The notes beneath the pieces were generated by a model, which ran no database searches, was not told the DNA's origin, and saw only the letters and a program-made list of their open reading frames with translations. This document shows, one piece after another, positions 27,536 to 36,640 of a DNA stretch of 52,318 nucleotides; positions within the stretch are counted from its first letter, which is position 1; every line of letters begins with the position of its first letter. Source of the stretch: Gammaproteobacteria bacterium (GTDB taxonomy: Bacteria > Pseudomonadota > Gammaproteobacteria > UBA6002); contig JACCWJ010000032.1 in the NCBI GenBank assembly GCA_013697705.1, positions 1-52,318 on the forward strand, read 5' to 3'. The position numbers and the translations under genes were made by a program.

Positions 27536-28171
27536 TTATGAAGTTGATTTGAGGTGGTTGTATTTCATTAGAAGAAATTCACGATTAGAAGCATCTTTGC
27601 GCAATGAATTTAATGCATTTTGATAGGCGCCTAAGGCACCTTTAATATCACCTTTCGCTGCCAAGAGATCCCCTTTTACTTCGTTGATGAGCGGCAAATA
27701 GGTTTCTGAAGAGGGATTATTAAGCAACTGCAATCCTTCATCATATTTCTGCATTGCGATCATTAATCTTGCTTTGCGGATTTTTGCAATTTGTTTGAAA
27801 TCGGCATTTTTAGAGTTAGCGATAATCCAATCGAATTTTTCGGAAGCGCCTTCCAAATTATTTGCGTTTATTGCATTCTGCGCTGATACAAAAGAGGCTA
27901 ATGAAGCATAAGGGGTACGAGGATGGTTGGTAAGCAAATTGGTTACCTCATATTCTGCTGCGCTTATATCTTGATGTGATTCTTGGTTAAGCATCTGCTC
28001 ATAAATAACCGAGGCATTTGCCGAATCTTGTAACTTATTATTCTGCCAAAAGCGCCAGCCTGCACTTATGATGAGTGCTGCCGCCACAGATAAAATGGTG
28101 AATCTACCATTTTCTCGCCACCAAGTTTTTATCATCTCAATTTGTTCTTTATCAGAAACATAGATATTCAT
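27536..28171 (-). CDS. YfgM-like membrane-anchored TPR protein
   Basis: The 211 aa have a short N-terminus, one transmembrane segment (about 24-42) and a periplasmic TPR-like domain (repeated alpha-hairpins; AYQNALNSLRKDASNR). This matches YfgM (ancillary SecYEG translocon subunit, DUF2133 family) and its position between hisS and der. The role is protein trafficking at the inner membrane, by family knowledge. Confidence 0.85.
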   Translation of the reverse strand: MNIYVSDKEQIEMIKTWWRENGRFTILSVAAALIISAGWRFWQNNKLQDSANASVIYEQMLNQESHQDISAAEYEVTNLLTNHPRTPYASLASFVSAQNAINANNLEGASEKFDWIIANSKNADFKQIAKIRKARLMIAMQKYDEGLQLLNNPSSETYLPLINEVKGDLLAAKGDIKGALGAYQNALNSLRKDASNREFLLMKYNHLKSTS

Positions 28172-28228
28172 GTTTGACCTCTTGTATGCTTTGCGTGATC
28201 AGACGCTTAATTGCACATAACGGGGATA

Positions 28229-29500
28229 TCAATCAACTAGTGCCTTTAACAGACATTGATGTAGTTCGTCTTCTGGCAATGTACACTGGGGACGATCCTC
28301 GCGCAAATATTTAAGTGAGACAGTATGGTTCTGAATCTCATCTTGACCGAAAATCAAGGCTAATTTAGCGCCGCTTTTATCAGCACGTCGAAATTGGTTT
28401 TTAAAGCTGCCCGCTGAATAATCACAGGCGATTCTAATTTCCGGAAAAAGAGTATGTAATTTTTCAGAGACGCTAAGCCCCCGATCAAATGCTTCTTGAC
28501 CCACCATAATTATATATACTTGAGGAGAAGCATCAGGACTATAAACAGACTCCAAAAGAGTCGCTACTCGTTCAAGGCCCATTGCAAAACCAACCGCTGG
28601 AGTCGACTTGCCTCCTAAATGCTCGACTAGCCCATCATATCTACCACCTGCGCAAACGGTTCCTTGAGCACCGAGACGATCAGTTACCCACTCATAAACC
28701 GTCATATTATAGTAGTCCAGCCCTCGCACAATACGCGGGTTAACTTCGTAATCGATGCCAGATTTATCTAGGTATCTTCTAAGATTATCGAAATGCGCTT
28801 TGGAATTATCATCCAAATAATCCAACATGCGGGGAGCTCCCGTTAGCATAAGTTGCATGTCCGGATTTTTACTATCTAAAATACGCAATGGGTTTGATGT
28901 TAAACGACGTCTTGAGTCCTCATCTAACGTGTCAATATTTTCTGAAAAGAATTCTATAAGCTTTTCGCGGTATTTTTCTCGAGAACTGCTCGAACCGAGT
29001 GTATTAATTTGTAACTTAATTTGATCTTTTAATCCGAGGCTTTGCCATATTCGAGATGTCATTAAAATTTGTTCAACATCGACGATGGCTTCCGCCATTC
29101 CAAATGCTTCGATACCAAATTGAAAAAATTGTCTAAAGCGTCCAAGTTGCGGCCTTTCATATCGAAACATGGGGCCCAAGTACCAAAGCCGTTGTTGCTG
29201 ATTGTGGAACAAACCATTTTGAATGCCGGCTCTAACACAGCCTGCCGTACCTTCAGGACGTAACGATAAACTGTCTCCATTGCGATCATCAAAAGTATAC
29301 ATTTCTTTTTCGATGATATCGGTAACTTCGCCAATAGTTCGCTTGAAGAGAGCTGTTTGTTCTAACAAGGGAAAACGTATCTCTGAATAACAATAGGCAC
29401 TTGCAATTTGACGTAGTGTTTCTTCTAAATAACACCAATAACTTGTTTGCGAAGGGAGAATGTCATTCATTCCCCGCACTGCTTGGATAGAATTAGCCAT
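28229..29500 (-). CDS. hisS: Histidine-tRNA ligase
   Basis: Class II synthetase charging tRNA-His. The 423 aa (E. coli 424) include motif 1 region [19 protein letters not shown], motif 2 with [19 protein letters not shown], the HisA-type signature [13 protein letters not shown], motif 3 GFAMGLERV and the C-terminal anticodon-binding domain. It overlaps the rodZ-like gene by 8 bp; ispG, usually between them, is absent. Confidence 0.98.
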   Translation of the reverse strand: MANSIQAVRGMNDILPSQTSYWCYLEETLRQIASAYCYSEIRFPLLEQTALFKRTIGEVTDIIEKEMYTFDDRNGDSLSLRPEGTAGCVRAGIQNGLFHNQQQRLWYLGPMFRYERPQLGRFRQFFQFGIEAFGMAEAIVDVEQILMTSRIWQSLGLKDQIKLQINTLGSSSSREKYREKLIEFFSENIDTLDEDSRRRLTSNPLRILDSKNPDMQLMLTGAPRMLDYLDDNSKAHFDNLRRYLDKSGIDYEVNPRIVRGLDYYNMTVYEWVTDRLGAQGTVCAGGRYDGLVEHLGGKSTPAVGFAMGLERVATLLESVYSPDASPQVYIIMVGQEAFDRGLSVSEKLHTLFPEIRIACDYSAGSFKNQFRRADKSGAKLALIFGQDEIQNHTVSLKYLREDRPQCTLPEDELHQCLLKALVD

Positions 29501-29978
29501 TGGGTTCCTCTATTTTGTCCCCGATGGCATTGTTAGCCATCATGTAATTCGGTTCAGTCAGATTATTATCAGTTAATTTAATTGATAAAGAATTGTCGCT
29601 TTTCCACCACAGCGTGACCAACACCACCAAAATTGAAATAATACTATAGGTTATCCATTGAATGAATTTATCGCTGGCCTTCACTTGTTTATGGCTATAA
29701 AAAGGTTTCCAGCTCTTATTATCTACCGCATTTTCTGCAGCAAAATGCATGGTTTGCACTATGTCAATTTCAGAAACCGATAATAACTTCGCATATAAAC
29801 GCAAATAACCTTTCAAATAAGTTGGTCGTATCTTTTCAAAATTACCGTTTTCAATATCATCTATCAGCGCTTTTTTTAAATACAATTGGCTCGCCACATC
29901 ATCGAGAGACAATAATTTTTGCTCACGTATTTTCTTGAGATGATTGCCAATGCAGGGAATGATATCCATGTTTTCCAT
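29493..29978 (-). CDS. RodZ-like helix-turn-helix membrane protein, short form
   Basis: 161 aa: an N-terminal HTH_25/Cro-like domain ([20 protein letters not shown] to [21 protein letters not shown]), a linker, one transmembrane segment (about 109-125) and only about 35 periplasmic residues. RodZ links MreB to the cell-wall elongasome. The HTH and TM parts match it, and the locus (rlmN-rodZ-hisS) is the right one. E. coli RodZ is 337 aa with a large periplasmic beta domain, which is missing here. The start may be the third-codon Met at 29969 (MDIIPCIG). Confidence 0.8.
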   Translation of the reverse strand: MENMDIIPCIGNHLKKIREQKLLSLDDVASQLYLKKALIDDIENGNFEKIRPTYLKGYLRLYAKLLSVSEIDIVQTMHFAAENAVDNKSWKPFYSHKQVKASDKFIQWITYSIISILVVLVTLWWKSDNSLSIKLTDNNLTEPNYMMANNAIGDKIEEPNG

Positions 29979-30090
29979 TAGGTGTAATGCGCTCCCTTCG
30001 AAATATCTAATTTTAGAGGGGAATTATAGCGAAGGTTATTGAGTATGCAAAAGGATTATTGTCCCTAGTACGAAGTAAATGACAGAAATA

Positions 30091-31224
30091 TCAATTAACT
30101 AGTTCTATATCGATAGTTCGTTTTGAAGAGAGGGTTTGCTGCCACTTTTCGCTGCGTCTAGTTTTATCTTGCACTTGACCAACGAGCTGTCCGCAAGCCG
30201 CATCGATATCATCCCCTCTTGTCTTACGTATAGTGGTATTAATACCCGCACCGGCCAGTATTTTTTGAAAATGTAAGATAGTCTCTTTTTTTGACCGACG
30301 ATAGTCGGTGTTAGGAAAAGGATTAAAAGGGATCAGATTCATTTTGCAAGGAACATTGCGCAACAATCGCACTAATTGTTTTGCATGCATTTCAGTATCA
30401 TTAATGTTTTCTAGCATTACGTACTCAAAAGTCACGACACGCCTTGGTTCATCTTCATAATAGTTGCGACACATTTCCATCAGCTGGTCTAAGGGATATT
30501 TTTTATTAATTGGAACTAGCTCATTGCGTAATTCATCATTCGGCGCATGTAAGGAAACCGCAAGCGCCACATTCGTTAGGGCTTTCAAACGTTCCATTTG
30601 AGGTATTAATCCAGAAGTACTTACTGTTACACGATACTTAGACAAATTATAAGCAAGGTCATCTTGCATCAATTCCATAGCATCAATGACATTGTCAAAA
30701 TTCAACAGAGGTTCACCCATACCCATCATAACAACATTGGTAATCACTCGGTCTTTAGTCGTCTTATCTTGAGAGAGCATGCGATAGGCAATCCATAATT
30801 GTCCAATAATTTCAGCAACGGAGAGATTTCGGCTAAATCCCTGTTTACCTGTTGAACAAAAACTGCAATTTAGAGCACAGCCAACTTGGGATGATATACA
30901 GAGCGTGCCACGATTTTTTTCGGGAATAAAAACAGTTTCGATACAATTACCATCAAATAAACGGATCAACCATTTATGAGTACCGTCCGAAGAAGCTTGA
31001 TCCCACACTACCTCTGGCAAAGTTATCGTGGTGCACTCTGCCAATTTTTGACGCAAAGATTTACTTAAATTGGTCATGCCCTCAAAATCGTCAAGACCCA
31101 TCTGGTGAATCCATTTGATAATCTGCGCGGAACGAAAGGGTTTCTCCCCCATTTGGAGCAGAAACTCTTCCATTTTTTTGCGTGACAGATCAAGCAGATT
31201 GACTTTAGCCACTACAAATTTCAT
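30091..31224 (-). CDS. rlmN: Dual-specificity RNA methyltransferase RlmN
   Basis: Radical SAM enzyme making m2A2503 in 23S rRNA and m2A37 in tRNA. The cluster motif is CALNCSFC followed by [10 protein letters not shown]. The second conserved Cys lies near [12 protein letters not shown]. The frame runs open to 31401, but residues upstream overlap ndk and have no RlmN similarity. The ATG at 31224 ([17 protein letters not shown]) gives 377 aa, matching the family start, and overlaps the ndk end by 20 bp. Confidence 0.95.
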   Translation of the reverse strand: MKFVVAKVNLLDLSRKKMEEFLLQMGEKPFRSAQIIKWIHQMGLDDFEGMTNLSKSLRQKLAECTTITLPEVVWDQASSDGTHKWLIRLFDGNCIETVFIPEKNRGTLCISSQVGCALNCSFCSTGKQGFSRNLSVAEIIGQLWIAYRMLSQDKTTKDRVITNVVMMGMGEPLLNFDNVIDAMELMQDDLAYNLSKYRVTVSTSGLIPQMERLKALTNVALAVSLHAPNDELRNELVPINKKYPLDQLMEMCRNYYEDEPRRVVTFEYVMLENINDTEMHAKQLVRLLRNVPCKMNLIPFNPFPNTDYRRSKKETILHFQKILAGAGINTTIRKTRGDDIDAACGQLVGQVQDKTRRSEKWQQTLSSKRTIDIELVN

Positions 31225-31630
31225 CCGACTTAAAAAAGAAAGCAATTTCTTGCTGCGCATTTTCTTGGCTGTCTGAGCCGTGCACTGTATTTTCATCAAT
31301 AGATTTCGCAAGATCGCGTCGAATAGTCCCTGGTTCCGCTTGTTTAGGATCAGTGGCACCCATAAGTTCGCGATTACGGTTGACAGCATCTTCACCTTCA
31401 AGCACTTGAATCATCACAGGACCAGAAATCATAAACTTAACGAGATCATTATAAAATGGACGTTCTTTATGAACAGCATAAAACGCTTCAGCTTCATTTT
31501 GATCGAGATGCTTCATTTTAGCGGCAACAATTCTCAAACCGTCTTTTTCAAAGCGACGATAAATTTCACCAATTAGATTATTAGAAACGCCATCGGGTTT
31601 AATGATAGATAGTGTTCTTTCTATAGCCAT
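31205..31630 (-). CDS. ndk: Nucleoside diphosphate kinase
   Basis: Transfers phosphate from ATP to NDPs through a phospho-His. The 141 aa (E. coli 143) contain the start [15 protein letters not shown], the Arg-rich [19 protein letters not shown], and the active His in [18 protein letters not shown] lies before the ATG. It is the first gene of a likely ndk-rlmN unit, as in Pseudomonas. Confidence 0.98.
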   Translation of the reverse strand: MAIERTLSIIKPDGVSNNLIGEIYRRFEKDGLRIVAAKMKHLDQNEAEAFYAVHKERPFYNDLVKFMISGPVMIQVLEGEDAVNRNRELMGATDPKQAEPGTIRRDLAKSIDENTVHGSDSQENAQQEIAFFFKSDEICSG

Positions 31631-31803
31631 ATTTCTCTCTCTATTTATTTAGTTTACTTAATAGATTCGCGATTATAAGTAGGTTCCGAATAATTGCAAA
31701 GCAATTCGCATTTTCTGCTGGTTTTGCTGTTCAAATGCTGGGTAGCAAAGGCGTAACCACTATGCTGTGTGCTTGTAGTAAGCACGAGTAAATACAAGGC
31801 CTG

Positions 31804-32184
31804 CTATTTTTTATTCTGTTTAGAATAATCTGAAATAGCCGCTTTTAATGCATCCTGCGCTATTATGGCACAATGTATTTTAAGTTCAGGAATTTCCAGG
31901 GCACGCATTAAAGCACCACTATCCAGTTCTCCCGCCTCTGCAATAGTTTTATAAGTGACCCATTCCGTGAGATATGAACAAGTAGCTATAAGCGGCGCCG
32001 TTCCATAGGCTTTAAATTTTGCACCCATAATTTTGTCTTGAAGGATTTTCAATTGCAAATGAACGACGGCACCGTTCTCATAACTACCGACTGCTGCCCT
32101 CGCCACGTTTTGCTCATCAGGGGCAAACACCCCGACATTTTTAGGATGATTAAAATGCGCTAAAATTGCCTCGCTATATCTCAT
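31804..32184 (-). CDS. iscU: IscU-like scaffold with two of three cluster-ligand cysteines missing
   Basis: The 126 residues align end to end with IscU (128 aa; [44 protein letters not shown]). Of the three ligands, Cys37 is Asn37 and Cys63 is Thr62; only the third remains (Cys105 in KIHC). Asp39, needed for cluster release, is Ala39. The HscA-binding LPPVK is IPELK. A new Cys69 lies nearby. This copy can hardly hold a normal 2Fe-2S cluster. It overlaps iscS as ATGA, so the two remain coupled. It could be a degenerate scaffold, a sulfur-relay or regulatory partner of IscS, or on the way out while a SUF system elsewhere does the work. The symbol marks homology, not proven function. Confidence 0.8.
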   Translation of the reverse strand: MRYSEAILAHFNHPKNVGVFAPDEQNVARAAVGSYENGAVVHLQLKILQDKIMGAKFKAYGTAPLIATCSYLTEWVTYKTIAEAGELDSGALMRALEIPELKIHCAIIAQDALKAAISDYSKQNKK

Positions 32185-33350
32185 AATTCCCCAATCGGTG
32201 AAATTTCACGAAGATGGGTGACTACTTTGCGCACCTGGTAAATCGCCAAATCGATTTCTTCTTCTGTTGTATATCTACCGAGACTGAATCGAATCGTACT
32301 ATTTGCTAACTCATCACGAATTCCCATTGCTCGCAAAACATAGGAGGGCTCTATGGTCGCTGAATTACAAGCAGCGCCCGAGGAGATAGCGAGATCACAC
32401 AACCCTACGAGTAGCGATTCCCCTTCAACAAAATCAAAACTAGCACTTAAATTTCCAGGTATTCGCGCTTCATAATCACCATTCAGATAAACATGACCTA
32501 AGCTGTTAATGCCTTGCCAAAGTCTGTCACGAAGCGCTCGAATTCTAATAGCTTCAGTCTGCATTTCCTTACTAGCAATCTCACAAGCCTCCCCCATCCC
32601 CACAATCTGATGCGTTGGCAAGGTGCCAGATCGAAGCGATGATTCATGCCCGCCCCCGTGTATTAAAGGTTGTAAACGTACGCGAGGTTTTCGTCTCACG
32701 TACAAGGCGCCCATGCCTTTAGGGCCATAAATTTTGTGGGCCGAAAATGACATTAAATCTATCGCTAGATCTTGCAGGTTAATAGGGATTTTGCCTAAGC
32801 TTTGAGCTGCATCAACATGAAAAATAATTCCCTGAGATTGCGTAATTTCACTCATTGCTTTTAGATTCTGAATAACACCCATTTCATTGTTAACATGCAT
32901 GATAGAAAGCAAAATAGTATCGGGTCGAATCGCCGCTTTTACTTGTTCGGGATGAATGATCCCATTTCGGTCTGGAGATAAATAAGTAATTTCAAATTTT
33001 TGTTCTTCTAGATATTTTATCGAATCTAATACCGATTTATGTTCGATCGCACTGGTAATGATGTGCCGACCTTTTCTTTGATAAAAAAATGCCGCGCCTT
33101 TTAGCGCTAAGTTATTTGATTCTGTAGCTCCCGACGTCCAGATAATTTCTTGCTCGCTTGCCTTAACGAGATTAGCGACCTGTGAGCGCGCTCCTTCCAC
33201 CCATTCTTTCGCTTCCCATCCAAAGAGGTGGGAAGTAGACGCAGGATTACCAAAAACACCCTCTTTATCTAAACACATCACCATTTTTGCAACGACGCGA
33301 TTATCTACAGGCGTCGTCGCCATATAATCAAGATAAATCGGTTTTCTCAT
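32181..33350 (-). CDS. iscS: Cysteine desulfurase IscS, C-terminus shortened
   Basis: PLP enzyme taking sulfur from cysteine for Fe-S clusters and tRNA thiolation. The 389 aa include the PLP lysine in [12 protein letters not shown] and the catalytic Cys loop [20 protein letters not shown]. The start [16 protein letters not shown] is canonical. Typical IscS ends LRELSPLWEMYKEGID and a further short tail; here the end is [10 protein letters not shown], about 15 residues shorter. In E. coli that tail contacts IscU. It overlaps the iscU-like gene by 4 bp. iscR, iscA, hscB, hscA, fdx and iscX are not present around it. Confidence 0.92.
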   Translation of the reverse strand: MRKPIYLDYMATTPVDNRVVAKMVMCLDKEGVFGNPASTSHLFGWEAKEWVEGARSQVANLVKASEQEIIWTSGATESNNLALKGAAFFYQRKGRHIITSAIEHKSVLDSIKYLEEQKFEITYLSPDRNGIIHPEQVKAAIRPDTILLSIMHVNNEMGVIQNLKAMSEITQSQGIIFHVDAAQSLGKIPINLQDLAIDLMSFSAHKIYGPKGMGALYVRRKPRVRLQPLIHGGGHESSLRSGTLPTHQIVGMGEACEIASKEMQTEAIRIRALRDRLWQGINSLGHVYLNGDYEARIPGNLSASFDFVEGESLLVGLCDLAISSGAACNSATIEPSYVLRAMGIRDELANSTIRFSLGRYTTEEEIDLAIYQVRKVVTHLREISPIGEL

Positions 33351-33440
33351 GAATTCCCCAGCAAAAAAGCACTTATTTTAACAAAAATGAGTTACTCAGT
33401 CGAATTATGAAGTTATAAAATTCAGACAATGGCAAAGCAG

Positions 33441-34166
33441 TTAAACTTTAGTCACCTTATCGATGGTTGATAAAATCCCACGTAAAATATTCATCTCATT
33501 CTTTTCCAGAGAGGCACGATTGAACAATCGCTTTAATTTTCGCATCATTTGTCTAGGATTACTGGGGTTTAAGAATTGAATATTAATTAGCATGCTCTCT
33601 AAATGGCCATAAAATTTTTCCATATCCTCCGCATTTACCAGAGGTTCGCTGGGTTTGATGGGCAAATCGAATGCACTAATGCCAAGGTTCAGCTCGTAAG
33701 CAATAATCTGTACTGCAGCTGCAAGATTGAGCGAGGGAAAGTTAAGATTACAGGGTATAGTCAGATGATAATGACACATAGAAAGTTCATCATTAGTTAA
33801 ACCCATACGTTCCTGACCAAATATAATTGCTACGGTGCTGCCTTTACCAAGGTGTTCAACCGTTTTTTCAGCACATTCCCGAGGAGTAATTAAGGGAATC
33901 GTTAGAGAACGGCTCCTGGAGCTAGTCCCACAAATGAGATTGCAATCCGAAACAGCTTCTTGTAATGAAGAAACCACCCTTGCATTCTCTAATAAATCTT
34001 CAGCGCCCGAGGAACGTGCCGTGGCTTCTGAATGAGGGTATTTTAAAGGATTAACCAGCCAAAGATCGTTAAAGCCCATATTTTTTATGGCTCTTGCACT
34101 GGCTCCAATATTTCCTGGATGTGTGGTATTAACTAATACAAAACGAATTTTTTTACTATCAAACAT
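33441..34166 (-). CDS. trmJ: tRNA (cytidine/uridine-2'-O-)-methyltransferase TrmJ
   Basis: SPOUT-class enzyme methylating the 2'-O of position 32 in several tRNAs. Motifs: LVNTTHPGNIGASARAIKNM (motif 1), AIIFGQERMGLTNDEL (motif 2) and IPCNLNFPSLNLAAAVQII (motif 3, forming the knot). The frame opens at 34193, but the Met at 34166 (MFDSKKIRFVLVNTTHPG) gives 241 aa and fits the family; the upstream start remains possible. It lies 5' of iscS as in other Gammaproteobacteria, without iscR or cysE between. Confidence 0.92.
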   Translation of the reverse strand: MFDSKKIRFVLVNTTHPGNIGASARAIKNMGFNDLWLVNPLKYPHSEATARSSGAEDLLENARVVSSLQEAVSDCNLICGTSSRSRSLTIPLITPRECAEKTVEHLGKGSTVAIIFGQERMGLTNDELSMCHYHLTIPCNLNFPSLNLAAAVQIIAYELNLGISAFDLPIKPSEPLVNAEDMEKFYGHLESMLINIQFLNPSNPRQMMRKLKRLFNRASLEKNEMNILRGILSTIDKVTKV

Positions 34167-34207
34167 ATGTGTCAACCCTAGGCAGAGCCTCATTGTATCA
34201 CTAGTAA

Positions 34208-34243
34208 CTACTTGCCCCTAGAAGCGGCCTAGCCAACTAATCA
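34208..34243. repeat. 36-bp inverted repeat, left copy (upstream of the pilin gene)
   Basis: The reverse complement of this stretch matches 36596-36631 at 33 of 36 positions (core TGATTAGTTGGCTAGG). The two copies point toward each other across the pilin and pilB genes. Confidence 0.8.
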
Positions 34244-34356
34244 TTTTGGTGGGGGCGTAGATACTATCACTATAGGGTAAATCCCAATATAGCTACCAAG
34301 CAATGCTATGTTATAATTTTCATCTTAATAAGACCGCGGATTTAAAAGGAGCACAA

Positions 34357-34806
34357 ATGATCCACCAAGCCTCTTCATCACTAAAAGAACAAGGTTTCAC
34401 TTTATTAGAGCTGATGGTGACCATTGCTATTATCGCAATTGTCGCAGCAATTGCTATTCCTTCTTATATTGATTATACAAAAAGGTCTCACTACAGCGAA
34501 CTAATAAGCGCTACGGCACCTTATAAACTAGGGGTAGTGCATTGCTACAATATCAATGGATCCTTTAATAATTGTTCATCAGGTGATATGCCTAACAATG
34601 GAATACCTGCCGCCATTAATACACCCCCCAATAAAGCCAGCGCCATTAAAAAAATATATGTATCAAAGGGAGTTGTAGTTGCCGAACCCAATGCCGTTAA
34701 TGGCCTGACTGCTGATCAAAAATATATTCTCACTCCAACCGCTTCAAACGGGGTTATTTCCTGGACAGCGTCTGGTAAAGGGGTAGATGATGGCATGGCA
34801 AAATAG
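34357..34806 (+). CDS. pilE: Type IV pilin major subunit
   Basis: 149-aa prepilin. The leader (MIHQASSSLKEQG) is cut by PilD before FTLLELMVTIAIIAIVAAIA, with Gly at -1 and Glu at +5 present. The N-terminal helix continues to about residue 45; the C-terminal globular part has two cysteines, CYNINGSFNNC, close enough for a small disulfide. The ATG at 34357 has AAAGGAG 8 bp upstream; an earlier ATG at 34303 would make an unusual leader. Polymerises into the pilus fibre. The symbol is by analogy (pilA or pilE). Confidence 0.92.
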   Translation: MIHQASSSLKEQGFTLLELMVTIAIIAIVAAIAIPSYIDYTKRSHYSELISATAPYKLGVVHCYNINGSFNNCSSGDMPNNGIPAAINTPPNKASAIKKIYVSKGVVVAEPNAVNGLTADQKYILTPTASNGVISWTASGKGVDDGMAK

Positions 34807-34807
34807 T

Positions 34808-34826
34808 TAGCGATTTCGCTATTTTT
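34808..34826 (+). terminator. Intrinsic terminator after the pilin gene
   Basis: TAGCG-ATTT-CGCTA followed by TTTTT, starting two bases after the pilin stop codon. The stem is short (5 bp), so read-through is expected. It would give much more pilin mRNA than pilB-pilC mRNA. Confidence 0.6.
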
Positions 34827-34879
34827 AGACTCTAAAGATACCCACTCTCTTTTATACCAAAAAAATAGAATAAATTTAA

Positions 34880-36574
34880 ATGAGACGTGAAAATATTGTA
34901 TTGAATGGAATAGCATCTTACCTAGTTAAGATGGGCTATCTAACTGAACAAGTTATTCATTCCACTTTAATAGAGTCATTAAAGAAAAAAATACCCTTTA
35001 TTGTCTACCTTGGGCAATGTAACTATTTAAGTTACCTCCAACTTGCAGAAGCCACTGCCAATTATTTTGGCTTGCCCCTCTTTGATTTAAATAGCTATGA
35101 TCTTAACGTAATGCCAACGACCATTCTAAGTGCTCGCCACATTCATAAATATTTGGTGTTGCCACTTTTTGTTAGCGGAACGTATTTATTACTCGCTGTT
35201 TCAGATCCCACCGCATTCGATGTTAGCGAAATAAACTTTATTACGGGTATGGTAGCCATCATGTTGGTGGTCGAAACCGACAAACTAACCAAGATAATTG
35301 AGCAGATCTACAGTCATCAATTTCAACTTAAAAATAATGAGCTGGAAGAAAGCATTGCTTTACCCACGGCGGAAACACAATCACTTAATGATTTATCCGA
35401 AATCAATTATGACTCTTCCCCCTTAGTTAAATACCTCAATCACATTTTATTAGAAGCAATAGCCCAAAAAGCATCAGATATACATTTTGAAACCTATGAA
35501 AAATTTTATCGTATCCGATATCGTATTGATGGCATCTTGTATGAAGTGAGGCGTGAACACATTCATTTATCTCGCTTCTTAACAGCACGGTTAAAGGTTA
35601 TGGCCAACCTAGATATTACTGAACGTCGCATTCCCCAAGATGGTCGATTCCAATTGTCACTTCCCAAAAATAGAATCATTTACTTTCGTTTAAATACCTG
35701 TCCCGCTCTTTATGGGGAAAAATCTGTAGTAAGAATACTCGAATCATCTCATGAAAGATTAAATGTCGAAGGCTTAGGAATGGACGCAAATCAAAAAGAG
35801 TTATTTCTCCAAGCGCTCTCTCATCCACAAGGGCTTATCCTTGTGACTGGCCCTACCGGTAGCGGCAAAACTATAACGCTCTATACCGCATTAGAAATGC
35901 TAAATAAAGAAGGTGTTAACATTTGTACCGTGGAAGATCCAATTGAAATGTATTTACAAGGAATAAATCAGGTCCAAGTAAATCCCAAAATCAATCTCAC
36001 CTTTGCCGCTACTTTACGCGCTTTTTTACGTCAAGATCCTGACATCATTATGGTAGGAGAAGTTCGAGATCGTGAAACAGCAGAAGTCGCTATGAAGGCA
36101 TCACAAACTGGTCATCTCGTTTTCACTACATTACATACTAATAGCGCGGTAGAAACCTTAACCCGCTTAGCCAGCATGGGCGTTGCACCTTTTAATATAG
36201 CGAGCTCAATCAAATTAATTATTGCACAACGTTTAGTGCGTCGTTTATGTCTGCAGTGTAAAGAGGTCATTAACATTTCTAGAGCCACCTCTGGGGTTTT
36301 GATGACTAACACAACGGGTAATGAAGTGATTTACACAGCAAGGGGCTGCAGAGAATGTAATCAGGGTTATAAAGGTCGTATCGGTATTTATGAATTGCTG
36401 CCAATATCGCAAAAAATGAGTGAATTAATTATTGCCGGCAAGGATTCTGTTCAATTAGCAGAGCAAGCTGGCAATGAAAATATTCTCAACCTAGCAGCCA
36501 GCGCCATGCAAACAATTAAGGCTGGGCATACGAGTATAGAAGAAGTAAATCGGGTTATTAATTTAAAAAACTAA
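34880..36574 (+). CDS. pilB: Type IV pilus assembly ATPase PilB
   Basis: Hexameric ATPase powering pilus extension at the inner membrane. The 564 aa carry the N-terminal MshE-like domain, Walker A GPTGSGKTITLYTALEML, Asp box, Walker B (RQDPDIIMVGEVRDRETAE), His box (TLHTNSAVETLTRLASMG) and the four-Cys zinc site (CLQC and CREC). The start at 34880 follows the pilin gene by 73 bp with no strong ribosome binding site. It sits between the two 36-bp inverted repeats. Confidence 0.96.
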   Translation: MRRENIVLNGIASYLVKMGYLTEQVIHSTLIESLKKKIPFIVYLGQCNYLSYLQLAEATANYFGLPLFDLNSYDLNVMPTTILSARHIHKYLVLPLFVSGTYLLLAVSDPTAFDVSEINFITGMVAIMLVVETDKLTKIIEQIYSHQFQLKNNELEESIALPTAETQSLNDLSEINYDSSPLVKYLNHILLEAIAQKASDIHFETYEKFYRIRYRIDGILYEVRREHIHLSRFLTARLKVMANLDITERRIPQDGRFQLSLPKNRIIYFRLNTCPALYGEKSVVRILESSHERLNVEGLGMDANQKELFLQALSHPQGLILVTGPTGSGKTITLYTALEMLNKEGVNICTVEDPIEMYLQGINQVQVNPKINLTFAATLRAFLRQDPDIIMVGEVRDRETAEVAMKASQTGHLVFTTLHTNSAVETLTRLASMGVAPFNIASSIKLIIAQRLVRRLCLQCKEVINISRATSGVLMTNTTGNEVIYTARGCRECNQGYKGRIGIYELLPISQKMSELIIAGKDSVQLAEQAGNENILNLAASAMQTIKAGHTSIEEVNRVINLKN

Positions 36575-36595
36575 ATGGCAACTACTCACCCACAG

Positions 36596-36631
36596 TGATT
36601 AGTTGGCTAGGACGCTTCTAGGGGCGAGCAG
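36596..36631. repeat. 36-bp inverted repeat, right copy (between pilB and pilC)
   Basis: TGATTAGTTGGCTAGGACGC and the following 16 bases are the inverted counterpart of 34208-34243 (3 mismatches). It lies in the 66-bp pilB-pilC gap and ends 9 bp before the pilC ATG, displacing any good ribosome binding site there. Confidence 0.8.
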
Positions 36632-36640
36632 CTACACTAA

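Noticed and set aside
30091-31401. 436-aa RlmN with an extended N-terminus overlapping ndk
   Set aside because: The extra 59 residues are the ndk coding sequence read in another frame and have no RlmN similarity.
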